From: CAZJTL01 sp964548905
Lineage (GTDB): Bacteria > Cyanobacteriota > Cyanobacteriia > Cyanobacteriales > Xenococcaceae
Assembly (NCBI GenBank): GCA_964548905.1
Contig: CAZJTL010000218.1
Span: 1-8,181 of the forward strand
Length of the DNA stretch: 8,181 bases
Reading direction: 5' to 3'
In this document: piece after piece, positions 1-5,431 of the stretch
Numbering within the stretch: position 1 is the stretch's first letter
Layout of the letters: each line of letters begins with the position of its first letter
The notes under the pieces: generated by a model
What the model saw: only the letters and a program-made list of their open reading frames with translations
Database searches by the model: none
What the model was told of the DNA's origin: nothing
Position numbers and translations under genes: made by a program

Positions 1-17
1 AGGCAAAAGGCAAGAGG
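1..17. repeat. Heptamer tandem repeat, AGGCAAN, cut by window edge
   Basis: Two full heptamers (AGGCAAA, AGGCAAG) and a partial third lie at the very start of the window. The 17 bases are identical to 3303-3319, so this is a dispersed repeat rather than a local coincidence. Heptamer arrays of this kind are the STRR (short tandemly repeated repetitive) sequences known from cyanobacteria. The array may continue to the left of the window. Confidence 0.6.
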
Positions 18-61
18 GAAAATACAGTGTGTAATTAATTCTGTTTAGATACTTATGAGCA

Positions 62-463
62 ATGAAACCAAAATTTAAAACTATGCTGGCTTGGGAGCAA
101 GCTCAAGCTTTGATGCAACCAGCATTTATTAGGGTGATCGATAACGTTCGCAAACAGTTAGATGTATCTAAGTGGCAAGGAAGTTATAAAGAAATTACCG
201 AACCTCTACCTGGTTATCATCTTTGTTTATCTCTTCAAGAACAAGCGATCGAAGTAGATCTTTGGAATCTTTGTTATCAAGTTTGTTTTAGTAATTATCA
301 TCTAGAGATAAGCGAAAATTTTCAGCCAAGCGATGCGATCGCCTATGAAGTGGAAATTGACACTCGATTAATTAATGAAGTTGGAGATATAGACTGGCAT
401 CTTCTCGACGCTAAAGCACAGCAGTTAGTAGAAGATGTGTTTGCTAGTTTACCTCAAGGTTGA
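62..463 (+). CDS. Conserved cyanobacterial protein of unknown function (133 aa)
   Basis: I do not recognise a named domain. The protein is small, soluble and acidic, with no signal peptide or membrane segment. It opens with a basic stretch (MKPKFK), then a probable helix (about residues 9-35) and a beta-rich middle (about 50-105) with aromatic and Cys-containing strands such as LCLSL and NLCYQVCF. It ends in an Asp/Glu-rich helical part (about 106-130). It reads like one of the short proteins conserved only in cyanobacteria, but that is an impression from composition and codon use. The ATG at 62 is chosen because an in-frame TGA lies just before it (56-58). An ATG at 55 is in another frame. 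No clear Shine-Dalgarno sequence precedes it. Its codons carry a HIP1 site (335-342) like the rest of the window. It is co-directional with the YgfZ-like gene, 82 bases away, but an octamer array separates them and no operon is certain. Confidence 0.75.
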   Translation: MKPKFKTMLAWEQAQALMQPAFIRVIDNVRKQLDVSKWQGSYKEITEPLPGYHLCLSLQEQAIEVDLWNLCYQVCFSNYHLEISENFQPSDAIAYEVEIDTRLINEVGDIDWHLLDAKAQQLVEDVFASLPQG

Positions 464-466
464 AGA

Positions 467-503
467 AGGCTGAGAGGCTGAGAAGCTGAGGGGCTGAGGG
501 GCT
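467..503. repeat. Octamer tandem array (RRGCTGAG), about 4.6 units
   Basis: Successive 8-base units read AGGCTGAG, AGGCTGAG, AAGCTGAG, GGGCTGAG, GGGCT. The array begins three bases after the stop codon of the preceding gene and is purine-rich on this strand. It is a G-rich patch in otherwise AT-rich spacer. The rest of the spacer to the next gene (504-545) shows no convincing promoter or terminator. Confidence 0.85.
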
Positions 504-545
504 TGGTTATAGCAAAATTAACTCATTTAAACTTTAGTATTTAAA

Positions 546-1583
546 ATGAACGAAGAATTACGCCAGATGCAAACAGAAGCAGGTGCGATCTTAGAAGCAG
601 ATATTCCTGTGAGTTTTGACAACGATCGCCAAGCATTAGACGCAGCGAAAGAAGGAGTCGCCGTCTACGATCGCTCTCACTGGGGATTTTTAAAATTGAG
701 TGGTGACGATCGCCTGCGTTATCTTCATAATCAAAGTACTAATGATTTTCAGAAACTTCAACCAGGACAAGGTTGTGAAACAGTTTTTGTCACTTCTACC
801 GCGCGTACTATCGATCTAGCTACAGCCTATGCCACTGAAGAGGCAGTATTAATCTTAGTTTCCCCTGATCGTCGTCAATATTTATTAGATTGGCTCGATC
901 GCTTTATCTTTCCGATGGATAAAGTAGAATTAACCGATCTTTCTAACCAGTATGCCATCTTCAATTTAATTGGTTCACAAAGCGATCACCTGGTACAAGA
1001 GTTAGGATATGAGGCAATTATCGGTCAACCCCAACATGATCATCGCTGTTTTGATTCCATACGCATAGCTGTTGGTAATGGTTTGGCAATGACTGGTTAT
1101 ACTGTCATTTTACCTATGGCTGAATCTGCCAGCTTATGGAGTAAACTAATTAGCAAAGGAGCAATTCCGTTAGGCGATCGCGTTTGGGAACAACTACGCA
1201 TCCAACAAGGAAGACCAAAACCCGATCGAGAATTAACCGAAGATTATAATCCCCTAGAAGCTGGACTTTGGCAGACTATTTCTTTTACTAAAGGCTGTTA
1301 TATCGGTCAAGAAACTATTGCTCGTTTAAATACCTACAAAGGTGTTAAACAAAGACTTTGGGGAATTAAATTAGATGCACCTGTTGCCATAAATACGCCG
1401 ATCGCAATTGCCAATGAAAAGGTGGGTGTTTTAACTAGTTGTACTGAGACAGAAAATGGTTCGTTCGGTTTAGCTTACATTCGTACTAAAGCAGGTGGTG
1501 CGGGTTTAAAAGTTCAATTAGGAAATATTTCAGGTGAATTAGTAGCAGTTCCCTATCTCAGCCATGAATATTACCAAGTTTGA
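546..1583 (+). CDS. ygfZ: YgfZ/GcvT-family folate-binding protein
   Basis: This 345-residue protein belongs to the tetrahydrofolate-binding family that includes GcvT (glycine cleavage T protein) and YgfZ. In bacteria, YgfZ supports assembly or repair of certain Fe-S enzymes, such as MiaB-type tRNA methylthiotransferases, in the cytosol. The diagnostic YgfZ signature K-G-C-Y-x-G-Q-E is intact at residues 249-256, with its key cysteine at C251. That cysteine separates YgfZ from true GcvT aminomethyltransferases. The N-terminal folate-binding part (about 30-240) contains the typical GVAVYDRSHWG and LHNQSTND segments, and a GcvT-like C-terminal barrel follows (about 265-340). The length is normal for cyanobacterial members. 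It is a stand-alone gene here, with no gcvH or gcvP beside it. It ends 6 bases from the convergent exonuclease gene. No Shine-Dalgarno sequence is evident before the ATG. A glycine-cleavage role is unlikely given the motif. Confidence 0.9.
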   Translation: MNEELRQMQTEAGAILEADIPVSFDNDRQALDAAKEGVAVYDRSHWGFLKLSGDDRLRYLHNQSTNDFQKLQPGQGCETVFVTSTARTIDLATAYATEEAVLILVSPDRRQYLLDWLDRFIFPMDKVELTDLSNQYAIFNLIGSQSDHLVQELGYEAIIGQPQHDHRCFDSIRIAVGNGLAMTGYTVILPMAESASLWSKLISKGAIPLGDRVWEQLRIQQGRPKPDRELTEDYNPLEAGLWQTISFTKGCYIGQETIARLNTYKGVKQRLWGIKLDAPVAINTPIAIANEKVGVLTSCTETENGSFGLAYIRTKAGGAGLKVQLGNISGELVAVPYLSHEYYQV

Positions 1584-1589
1584 GTTTAA

Positions 1590-2375
1590 CTAAAAATCAA
1601 CAATTACAGGAGCATGATCGCTAGGCTTCTCTAGTTTCCTTGGTTCTACATCGATCTTACAGCTAGTAGCAGTACCATAAGCTTGAGGAGTTAAATAAAT
1701 ATGATCGATGCGCCAACCTCGGTTACGTTGAAATCCTCCAGTACGATAATCCCACCAACTAAAATGTCCTCCCTCTTCAGTAAACTTACGAAAAACATCT
1801 TGTAAACCAATCTCTAAAACTGAGGTTAAAGCCTGGCGTTCCGCAGGGGAAGACATAATATGTTTCTCTTTTCCCTTGGCATCGTAAATATCGCGATCTT
1901 CGAGAGCAATATTAAAATCACCACAGACGCATAATTGTTCTGTTCCCCGATCCAAAAAAACTTGTAAATAATCGCGCAGCAATTTTAACCAATGCAGCTT
2001 GTATTCATATTTTTCCGTAACCAGATCGGCACCGTTGGGGACATAAAGATTGACAATACGAGTATTACCAATTACTCCCGCGATCGCTCGTTTTTGAACA
2101 TCAAAATCGGCTGCCACTTCTCCTAAGATAGGAGTAAAGCCATTACTAACATCTTGTAAGGGTTCACGACTGAAAAGAGCGACTCCATTGTAAGCTTTTT
2201 GTCCATGAATGTAGAGATGATAGCCCAATTCTTGAAAAGGCTTTTTCGGAAAATCAGCATCAATAACTTTAGTTTCTTGCAAGCACAAAACATCAACAGG
2301 ATTTTGTTGTAACCAATCAACTACAATTTGCTGACGAGTCCGAATTGAATTAACATTCCAGGTAGCAATTTTCAT
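1590..2375 (-). CDS. xth: Exodeoxyribonuclease III / AP endonuclease
   Basis: This is a 261-residue enzyme of the exonuclease III (Xth) family. It cuts DNA 5' of abasic sites and degrades 3' ends in base excision repair. All expected active-site residues are visible: N7 (ATWNVNS), metal-binding E34 (LQETK), Y111 (NLYVPNG), D153 and N155 (GDFNIA), and the D253-H254 pair (SDHAPV). The DNA-binding GWRIDHIYLT segment lies near residue 225. Length and order match complete bacterial homologues, and it lacks a signal peptide. The ATG at 2375 gives the canonical MKIATWNVNS start. The gene starts 20 bases after the stop of the pentapeptide-repeat gene, and most of that gap is a palindrome, so the two are probably co-transcribed. 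No Shine-Dalgarno sequence is visible, and the palindrome occupies the place where one would sit. It converges on the YgfZ-like gene. Confidence 0.95.
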   Translation of the reverse strand: MKIATWNVNSIRTRQQIVVDWLQQNPVDVLCLQETKVIDADFPKKPFQELGYHLYIHGQKAYNGVALFSREPLQDVSNGFTPILGEVAADFDVQKRAIAGVIGNTRIVNLYVPNGADLVTEKYEYKLHWLKLLRDYLQVFLDRGTEQLCVCGDFNIALEDRDIYDAKGKEKHIMSSPAERQALTSVLEIGLQDVFRKFTEEGGHFSWWDYRTGGFQRNRGWRIDHIYLTPQAYGTATSCKIDVEPRKLEKPSDHAPVIVDF

Positions 2376-2380
2376 ATTAA

Positions 2381-2394
2381 CAATTCGCGAATTG
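2381..2394. promoter_or_regulatory. 14-bp perfect palindrome between pentapeptide gene and xth
   Basis: CAATTCGCGAATTG equals its own reverse complement and fills most of the 20-base gap between the two minus-strand genes. TTAA flanks both sides, with one extra base on the right. As RNA it could fold into a 5-bp stem with a CGCG loop directly ahead of the exonuclease start codon. As DNA it could be a dimeric protein site. Function is unproven, and roughly half of all windows this size would contain one such palindrome by chance. Confidence 0.35.
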
Positions 2395-2395
2395 A

Positions 2396-3262
2396 TTAAC
2401 CTCCAGTAAGCTGACGAAATATCTCTGCGAATTCACCAGCAGCAAAATTACTGTTGAGATCGAAAGGATGACGTTCTTTTTGTTTTTCTTGCATATAGAT
2501 ATAGTCACACAAGACGTTTTCTAGATTAGTTCCCTCGTTAATAATCCATTTCGCCAAACAAGCACCTGTCAAACAAGCTCCTTTAAATTTAGTGTTAAGT
2601 GCTTGAGCTTTAATTAAACTAGCATGACTAAGATTGGCACTACTAAAGTTAGTTTTGGTAAGATTCGCTTCATCAAGCTTTGCTTTGCTGAGGTTAGCAT
2701 GACTAAAGTTAGCTTCGCTCAAATTAGCACAACTGAGATCGGCTTCTACAAAAATTGCGTGACTGGCATTGGCACCAGTCAAATTAGCTCCAATTAGCTT
2801 CGCATTAGTAAAGTTAGCGCGATTGAGATAAGCATAATTAAGATTGGTATTGATCAAAAAAGCTTCTTTTAAATTGGCATCACTAAGGTTAACATCATCG
2901 AGAAAAGCGCCACTAAAATCCGCTTCAATCAAATCTGCTTGATTAAAATCTGCTTCAAAAAGATGAGCTTTGCTAAAGTCAGCACCAAAAAGATTAGCGC
3001 CTTCAAACTTAGCTCCGCTCAATTCTGCATCACTAAAATTAGTCTCTTTAAGAACAGCTAGGTTGAGATTGGCATCACTTAGATCGGCACCACTTAGATC
3101 GGCACCACTGAGAACGACTCGACTAAAATCAATACCAGCAATGTTTGAGCCACTAAGATCTACATCAGTCAGATTGATAGAAATCTCTTTTAGGCTTTTT
3201 TTCCAGTTGTTCCAAACATCTACCCCTTGTTCGATAAGTTTGAGATGCTCATTAATAGTCAT
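2396..3262 (-). CDS. Pentapeptide-repeat protein with a distinct C-terminal cap
   Basis: From residue 31 to about 235 the chain reads as 41 uninterrupted five-residue units of the type (L/F)-x-x-(A/T/V)-x, for example LSGAD and LSDAN. This predicts a right-handed quadrilateral beta-helix of about ten coils. A short helical N-terminus (about 1-28, Trp-rich NNWKKSL) precedes it. A non-repeat tail follows (about 240-288, CDYIYMQEKQKERHPF then NFAAGEFAEIFRQL). From memory, this tail resembles one found after pentapeptide repeats in other cyanobacterial proteins, where it is often followed by further sequence, so this may be a short version. There are no transmembrane or signal segments, so a soluble location is likely. 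The molecular role is unknown. Some pentapeptide proteins mimic DNA and bind gyrase, but nothing here shows that. The start is well supported by AGGA seven bases upstream. It probably shares a transcript with the exonuclease gene. Confidence 0.9.
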   Translation of the reverse strand: MTINEHLKLIEQGVDVWNNWKKSLKEISINLTDVDLSGSNIAGIDFSRVVLSGADLSGADLSDANLNLAVLKETNFSDAELSGAKFEGANLFGADFSKAHLFEADFNQADLIEADFSGAFLDDVNLSDANLKEAFLINTNLNYAYLNRANFTNAKLIGANLTGANASHAIFVEADLSCANLSEANFSHANLSKAKLDEANLTKTNFSSANLSHASLIKAQALNTKFKGACLTGACLAKWIINEGTNLENVLCDYIYMQEKQKERHPFDLNSNFAAGEFAEIFRQLTGG

Positions 3263-3269
3263 ATAGGGA

Positions 3270-3273
3270 TCCT
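3270..3273 (-). promoter_or_regulatory. Ribosome binding site for the pentapeptide-repeat gene
   Basis: AGGA on the minus strand sits seven bases before the ATG at 3262-3260. It is the clearest Shine-Dalgarno sequence in the window and fixes this start codon. Most other genes here lack one. Confidence 0.65.
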
Positions 3274-3302
3274 ATTTGAGTTGTAAATTAATCGGCTATG
3301 GT

Positions 3303-3332
3303 AGGCAAAAGGCAAGAGGCAATAGGCAATAG
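3303..3332. repeat. Heptamer tandem array (AGGCAAN), about 4.3 units
   Basis: Four consecutive heptamers (AGGCAAA, AGGCAAG, AGGCAAT, AGGCAAT) and two further bases lie in the spacer between the divergent pentapeptide and glycosyltransferase genes. The first 17 bases are identical to the start of the window. This matches the STRR type of cyanobacterial repeat. It lies 40 bases upstream of the pentapeptide start and could affect that gene's promoter. Confidence 0.85.
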
Positions 3333-3366
3333 ATATTTTTTATGAATCATTTAGGATTGCTATATA

Positions 3367-3372
3367 TATAAT
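3367..3372 (+). promoter_or_regulatory. Possible -10 box (TATAAT)
   Basis: An exact TATAAT lies at the end of an alternating TA run, about 205 bases before the glycosyltransferase start. No good TTGACA-like box is found about 17 bases upstream, and TA runs make this hexamer by chance. It is only a candidate. Confidence 0.25.
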
Positions 3373-3450
3373 CGTTTGTAGTTTTGCAGTTAGTTATGCA
3401 TCCGTTATAGCTGAGAGATGGGAAAAGATCGAGATAGTTGGTGAAGAATC

Positions 3451-3462
3451 TTCAGCGCTGAA
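3451..3462. promoter_or_regulatory. 12-bp perfect palindrome, possible operator
   Basis: TTCAGCGCTGAA is its own reverse complement and lies downstream of the TATAAT candidate in the divergent spacer. Its position would suit a regulator site for the glycosyltransferase gene. About two such palindromes are expected by chance in a window this long, so position is the only argument for it. Confidence 0.25.
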
Positions 3463-3576
3463 CAATGAGTAATGAATCAATAAATATTTAATGGACAATT
3501 GGCAAGCGATCGCTGATAACTGATCTGTACGAATGGTTTTATTAAAAAATCTCGAATCAGTCATCGATCGTTACTC

Positions 3577-4785
3577 ATGCAGATTCTCTTTTTACATCCC
3601 AATTTTCCAGCACAATTCCGTCATCTAGCTGTTGCCTTAGCTAAAAATCCAGAGCATACAGTAGTTTTTGGTACTAATCGCAAAGAAGGCGAACTTCCTG
3701 GGGTACATAAAGCAATTTACAGCGCTTCTCGCTCAGCAAGAGCAGAAACTCATCACTACGTCCGCCCCTTGGAAAATGCTGTTTTAGAAGGACAAGCAGT
3801 TTATCGACTAGCAACACAATTAAAGGAGAAAAATTTTGTTCCCGATCTAGTTTTCGGTCATTCTGGTTGGGGACCAACTTTATTTATTAAAGATATTTTT
3901 CCTAAAGCTACTTTATTGTGTTATTTTGAATGGTTTTATCACGCTTATGGTTCTGATGCCGATTTTGACCCTAGCGATCCCCTTGATGCTGATTCTGTAG
4001 CACGTATTCGGATTAAAAACGCACCAATTTTAATCGATCTCTATAGCTGCGATCGCGGTTTATCTCCTACTCACTGGCAACGTCAACAGTTTCCTCCAGA
4101 ATTTCAATCAAAAATTACCGTCAGACACGATGGCGTTGACACTGAATATTTTCAACCTCAACCTGGAGCAAAATTAGTTTTACCTCGCCTTAATCTCGAT
4201 CTTTCTCAAGCAGAAGAAATTGTCACCTATGTAGCCAGAGGAATGGAACCCTATCGCGGTTTTCCTCAATTTATCGAAGCAATTCACTTACTTCAGCAAA
4301 AACGACCCAATGCTCATACAGTCATTGTCGGTAATAATCGCGTTGCTTATGGCAAACAACTTCCTCAAGGTCAAACTTACAAAGATTTAATGTTAGATAA
4401 GTTCCCTCTCGATTTATCGCGAGTTCATTTTACCGATTTACTGCCTTACTCTGAATACTTACAAGTTTTGCAAGCTTCTTCAGTTCACGTTTACCTGACT
4501 CGTCCCTTTGTCTTATCCTGGTCAATGCTAGAATCTTTAGCCGCAGGTTGTTTAGTACTTGCTTCCAACACCGCACCCGTCACTGAAATTATTGAAGATG
4601 GGGTTAACGGATTGTTGGTAGACTTTTTCTCACCCGATCGCATTTGCGATCGCATCTGTGAAGTTTTAGACAACCCCGATCGCTTTTCGGAAATTAGAAC
4701 CAAAGCCAGAGAAACAATTGTAGAGGGTTACGATCTAGCTAAATTATTACCACAGCATTTGGAATGGATGTTACATGGTTCATAG
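3577..4785 (+). CDS. Glycosyltransferase, GT4-like (GT-B fold)
   Basis: This 402-residue cytosolic enzyme would transfer a sugar from a nucleotide-sugar donor to a glycan or lipid acceptor. The N-terminal acceptor half (about 1-200) starts MQILFLHPNFPAQFRHLA and contains GHSGWGPTLF, CYFEWFYHAYG and the interdomain segment RHDGVDTEYF. The C-terminal donor half (about 210-400) has ARGMEPYRGFPQF, VGNN and LTRPFVLSWSMLESLAAG. E319 matches the second glutamate of the usual GT4 E-x7-E motif, but the first position is F311, a departure from the textbook motif. It resembles a cyanobacterial family related to Pfam Glyco_trans_4_3 plus Glycos_transf_1, by recollection. The substrate is unknown; exopolysaccharide or envelope glycan is a reasonable inference. 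It stands alone, with no polysaccharide cluster beside it. The last residues (HGS) and the TAG stop are written by a heptamer array. No Shine-Dalgarno sequence is seen, but the start gives the expected N-terminus. Confidence 0.9.
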   Translation: MQILFLHPNFPAQFRHLAVALAKNPEHTVVFGTNRKEGELPGVHKAIYSASRSARAETHHYVRPLENAVLEGQAVYRLATQLKEKNFVPDLVFGHSGWGPTLFIKDIFPKATLLCYFEWFYHAYGSDADFDPSDPLDADSVARIRIKNAPILIDLYSCDRGLSPTHWQRQQFPPEFQSKITVRHDGVDTEYFQPQPGAKLVLPRLNLDLSQAEEIVTYVARGMEPYRGFPQFIEAIHLLQQKRPNAHTVIVGNNRVAYGKQLPQGQTYKDLMLDKFPLDLSRVHFTDLLPYSEYLQVLQASSVHVYLTRPFVLSWSMLESLAAGCLVLASNTAPVTEIIEDGVNGLLVDFFSPDRICDRICEVLDNPDRFSEIRTKARETIVEGYDLAKLLPQHLEWMLHGS

Positions 4786-4846
4786 TTCATGGTTCATGGT
4801 TCATAGCTCATGGTTCATAGTTCATGGTTCATGGTTCATGGTTCAT
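4772..4846. repeat. Heptamer tandem array (TTCATGG/TTCATAG), about 10.7 units
   Basis: Units run TACATGG, TTCATAG, TTCATGG, TTCATGG, TTCATAG, CTCATGG, TTCATAG, then TTCATGG three times and a partial TTCAT. The array starts inside the glycosyltransferase reading frame and supplies its stop codon from the second unit. It is the longest array in the window. It belongs to the STRR type, with a unit unrelated to the AGGCAAN array. Confidence 0.9.
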
Positions 4847-4872
4847 TGGACGTAGGAAAGTTTGAAACTCTT

Positions 4873-4905
4873 GTGAGGCGCACTCCCTCACCTAGTAGGG
4901 TGGGG
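4873..4905. other. GC-rich segment with two alternative hairpins
   Basis: GTGAGG (4873-4878) can pair with CCTCAC (4886-4891) across a 7-base loop. Alternatively, CCTCACC (4886-4892) can pair with GGTGGGG (4899-4905) across a 6-base loop with one G-U pair. The two stems share the middle arm, so only one can form at a time. There is no following T-run, so it is not a standard intrinsic terminator. It stands out as GC-rich in AT-rich surroundings and lies between the convergent glycosyltransferase and toxin remnant. It could be a fragment of a dispersed repeat or transposable element. Confidence 0.4.
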
Positions 4906-5059
4906 CGAGCTTCATAAGAAGAGAGCGATCGCCTGTCTCTTTTGATATTAGTATTTTTCCAAGCTCTAAAGCTAATTCAAAAGCTTTTCTAGGTGAAGAA
5001 TTAGCAAATAATAAAGCACTTACCAAAACGTTAGTATCGAAAACGTAAAGATTATTCAT
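4892..5059 (-). pseudogene. Truncated PIN-domain toxin, probable internal deletion (55 codons)
   Basis: The reading frame starts MNNLYVFDTNVLVSALLFA, the typical first strand and helix of PIN-domain ribonuclease toxins, with the first metal-binding aspartate at D8. Homology-like sequence continues to about residue 41 (ELGKILISKE). The chain then jumps to TGDRSLLMKL and stops. Complete PIN toxins of this type are about 130-145 residues, so roughly 80-90 residues are missing, including the middle acidic residue. TGDRSLL resembles the C-terminal TGDxDLL motif of PIN proteins, which suggests that an in-frame deletion joined the two ends. The second aspartate of that motif is serine here. The start codon overlaps the antitoxin stop by 8 bases (ATGAATAA), the usual arrangement for a coupled antitoxin-toxin operon. 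Ribonuclease activity is very unlikely. Confidence 0.7.
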
Positions 5060-5279
5060 CCTCAAGTAGAGATTGGAGAATTTCTGGAGTTAGTCCTTTG
5101 TTCATAGCTTCATGACTAATCTCATCCATGATTTCTAAGAGGGAATCACTGTTATTTAAAGATTCTTTCAGTTTAAGATTTAGCAAAAGTTCCAATTTTT
5201 GACGCTCTTGAACAGAAGTAGACTTAAAAGCCTTGGCTGTATCAGCATCAACGCGAATGGTGATTTCTTCAGTTGTCAC
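5052..5279 (-). CDS. Antitoxin partner of a PIN toxin (75 aa)
   Basis: This small charged protein begins TTEEITIRVDADTAKAF, a beta strand and helix pattern like a ribbon-helix-helix DNA-binding antitoxin. It ends in an acidic segment, EIMDEISHEAMNKGLTPEILQSLLEDE. The tail resembles cyanobacterial antitoxins encoded just before PIN toxins, and the next gene here is a PIN remnant, so the assignment rests on both sequence and context. The start is GTG; no in-frame ATG lies just upstream. Such antitoxins bind the toxin through their C-terminal part and repress their own promoter through the N-terminal part. The reading frame looks complete, so it may survive only as a DNA-binding protein or through cross-talk with other toxins. 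It is not clearly assigned to a named family such as VapB. A promoter candidate lies about 50 bases upstream. Confidence 0.8.
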   Translation of the reverse strand: MTTEEITIRVDADTAKAFKSTSVQERQKLELLLNLKLKESLNNSDSLLEIMDEISHEAMNKGLTPEILQSLLEDE

Positions 5280-5336
5280 GATCGATAAATTCCAGAAAAC
5301 TTGTTTTTATTTCTATGATAAGACTTCGATCGAGGT

Positions 5337-5364
5337 TTTATCCCAGCATTCTACTCGCTGTCAA
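5337..5364 (-). promoter_or_regulatory. Candidate sigma-70 promoter for the antitoxin operon
   Basis: On the minus strand an exact TTGACA (5364-5359) is followed after 16 bases by GATAAA (5342-5337), a 4/6 match to TATAAT. It would give a leader of about 50 bases before the GTG start. A near-palindrome around CGATCG (about 5324-5335, CTTCGATCGAGG, 10 of 12 symmetric) lies just downstream and could be an autoregulatory operator. The CGATCG core is common throughout this window, so that part is weak. Confidence 0.4.
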
Positions 5365-5431
5365 TTCTCAGGAGTTGAAAAGAAGAAGGCGATCGTGTTT
5401 ATTGGCTCTCTCCAGCATAAATGTAAAAAAC

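Larger units (their letters stand above)
3263..3576. other. Divergent intergenic region, 314 bp, likely promoter-bearing
   Basis: This spacer separates two divergently transcribed genes, so it should hold both promoters. It contains, in order, the Shine-Dalgarno sequence of the leftward gene, a heptamer array, an alternating TA run (3361-3370) merging into TATAAT, a 12-bp palindrome at 3451-3462, an AT-rich stretch around 3461-3495 and a HIP1 octamer (3506-3513). I see no open reading frame of note, no tRNA-like fold and no convincing terminator. Confidence 0.6.

Noticed and set aside
464..545. Promoter for the YgfZ-like gene
   Set aside because: Outside the octamer array the spacer is AT-rich, but I see no TTGACA/TATAAT pair with acceptable spacing.
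546..1583. GcvT aminomethyltransferase
   Set aside because: The KGCYxGQE motif with cysteine marks the YgfZ branch, and no other glycine-cleavage genes are nearby.
1584..1589. Bidirectional terminator between the convergent ygfZ and xth genes
   Set aside because: The gap is only 6 bases, and I found no GC-rich stem with a T-run in or beside it.
2970..3266. Open frame on the plus strand opposite the pentapeptide gene, rich in Leu, Arg, Ser and Ala
   Set aside because: It is the mirror of the five-codon repeat pattern on the real strand. Its repetitive composition comes from the 15-base periodicity and it has no independent support.
4491..4703. Minus-strand frame inside the glycosyltransferase gene
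   Set aside because: It lies wholly within a strongly supported gene on the other strand. Similar frames at 3674-3877, 2123-2320 and 7256-7441 were rejected for the same reason.
4772..4846. Possible CRISPR array
   Set aside because: The units are 7 bases long, directly adjacent and without unique spacers. It is a simple tandem repeat.
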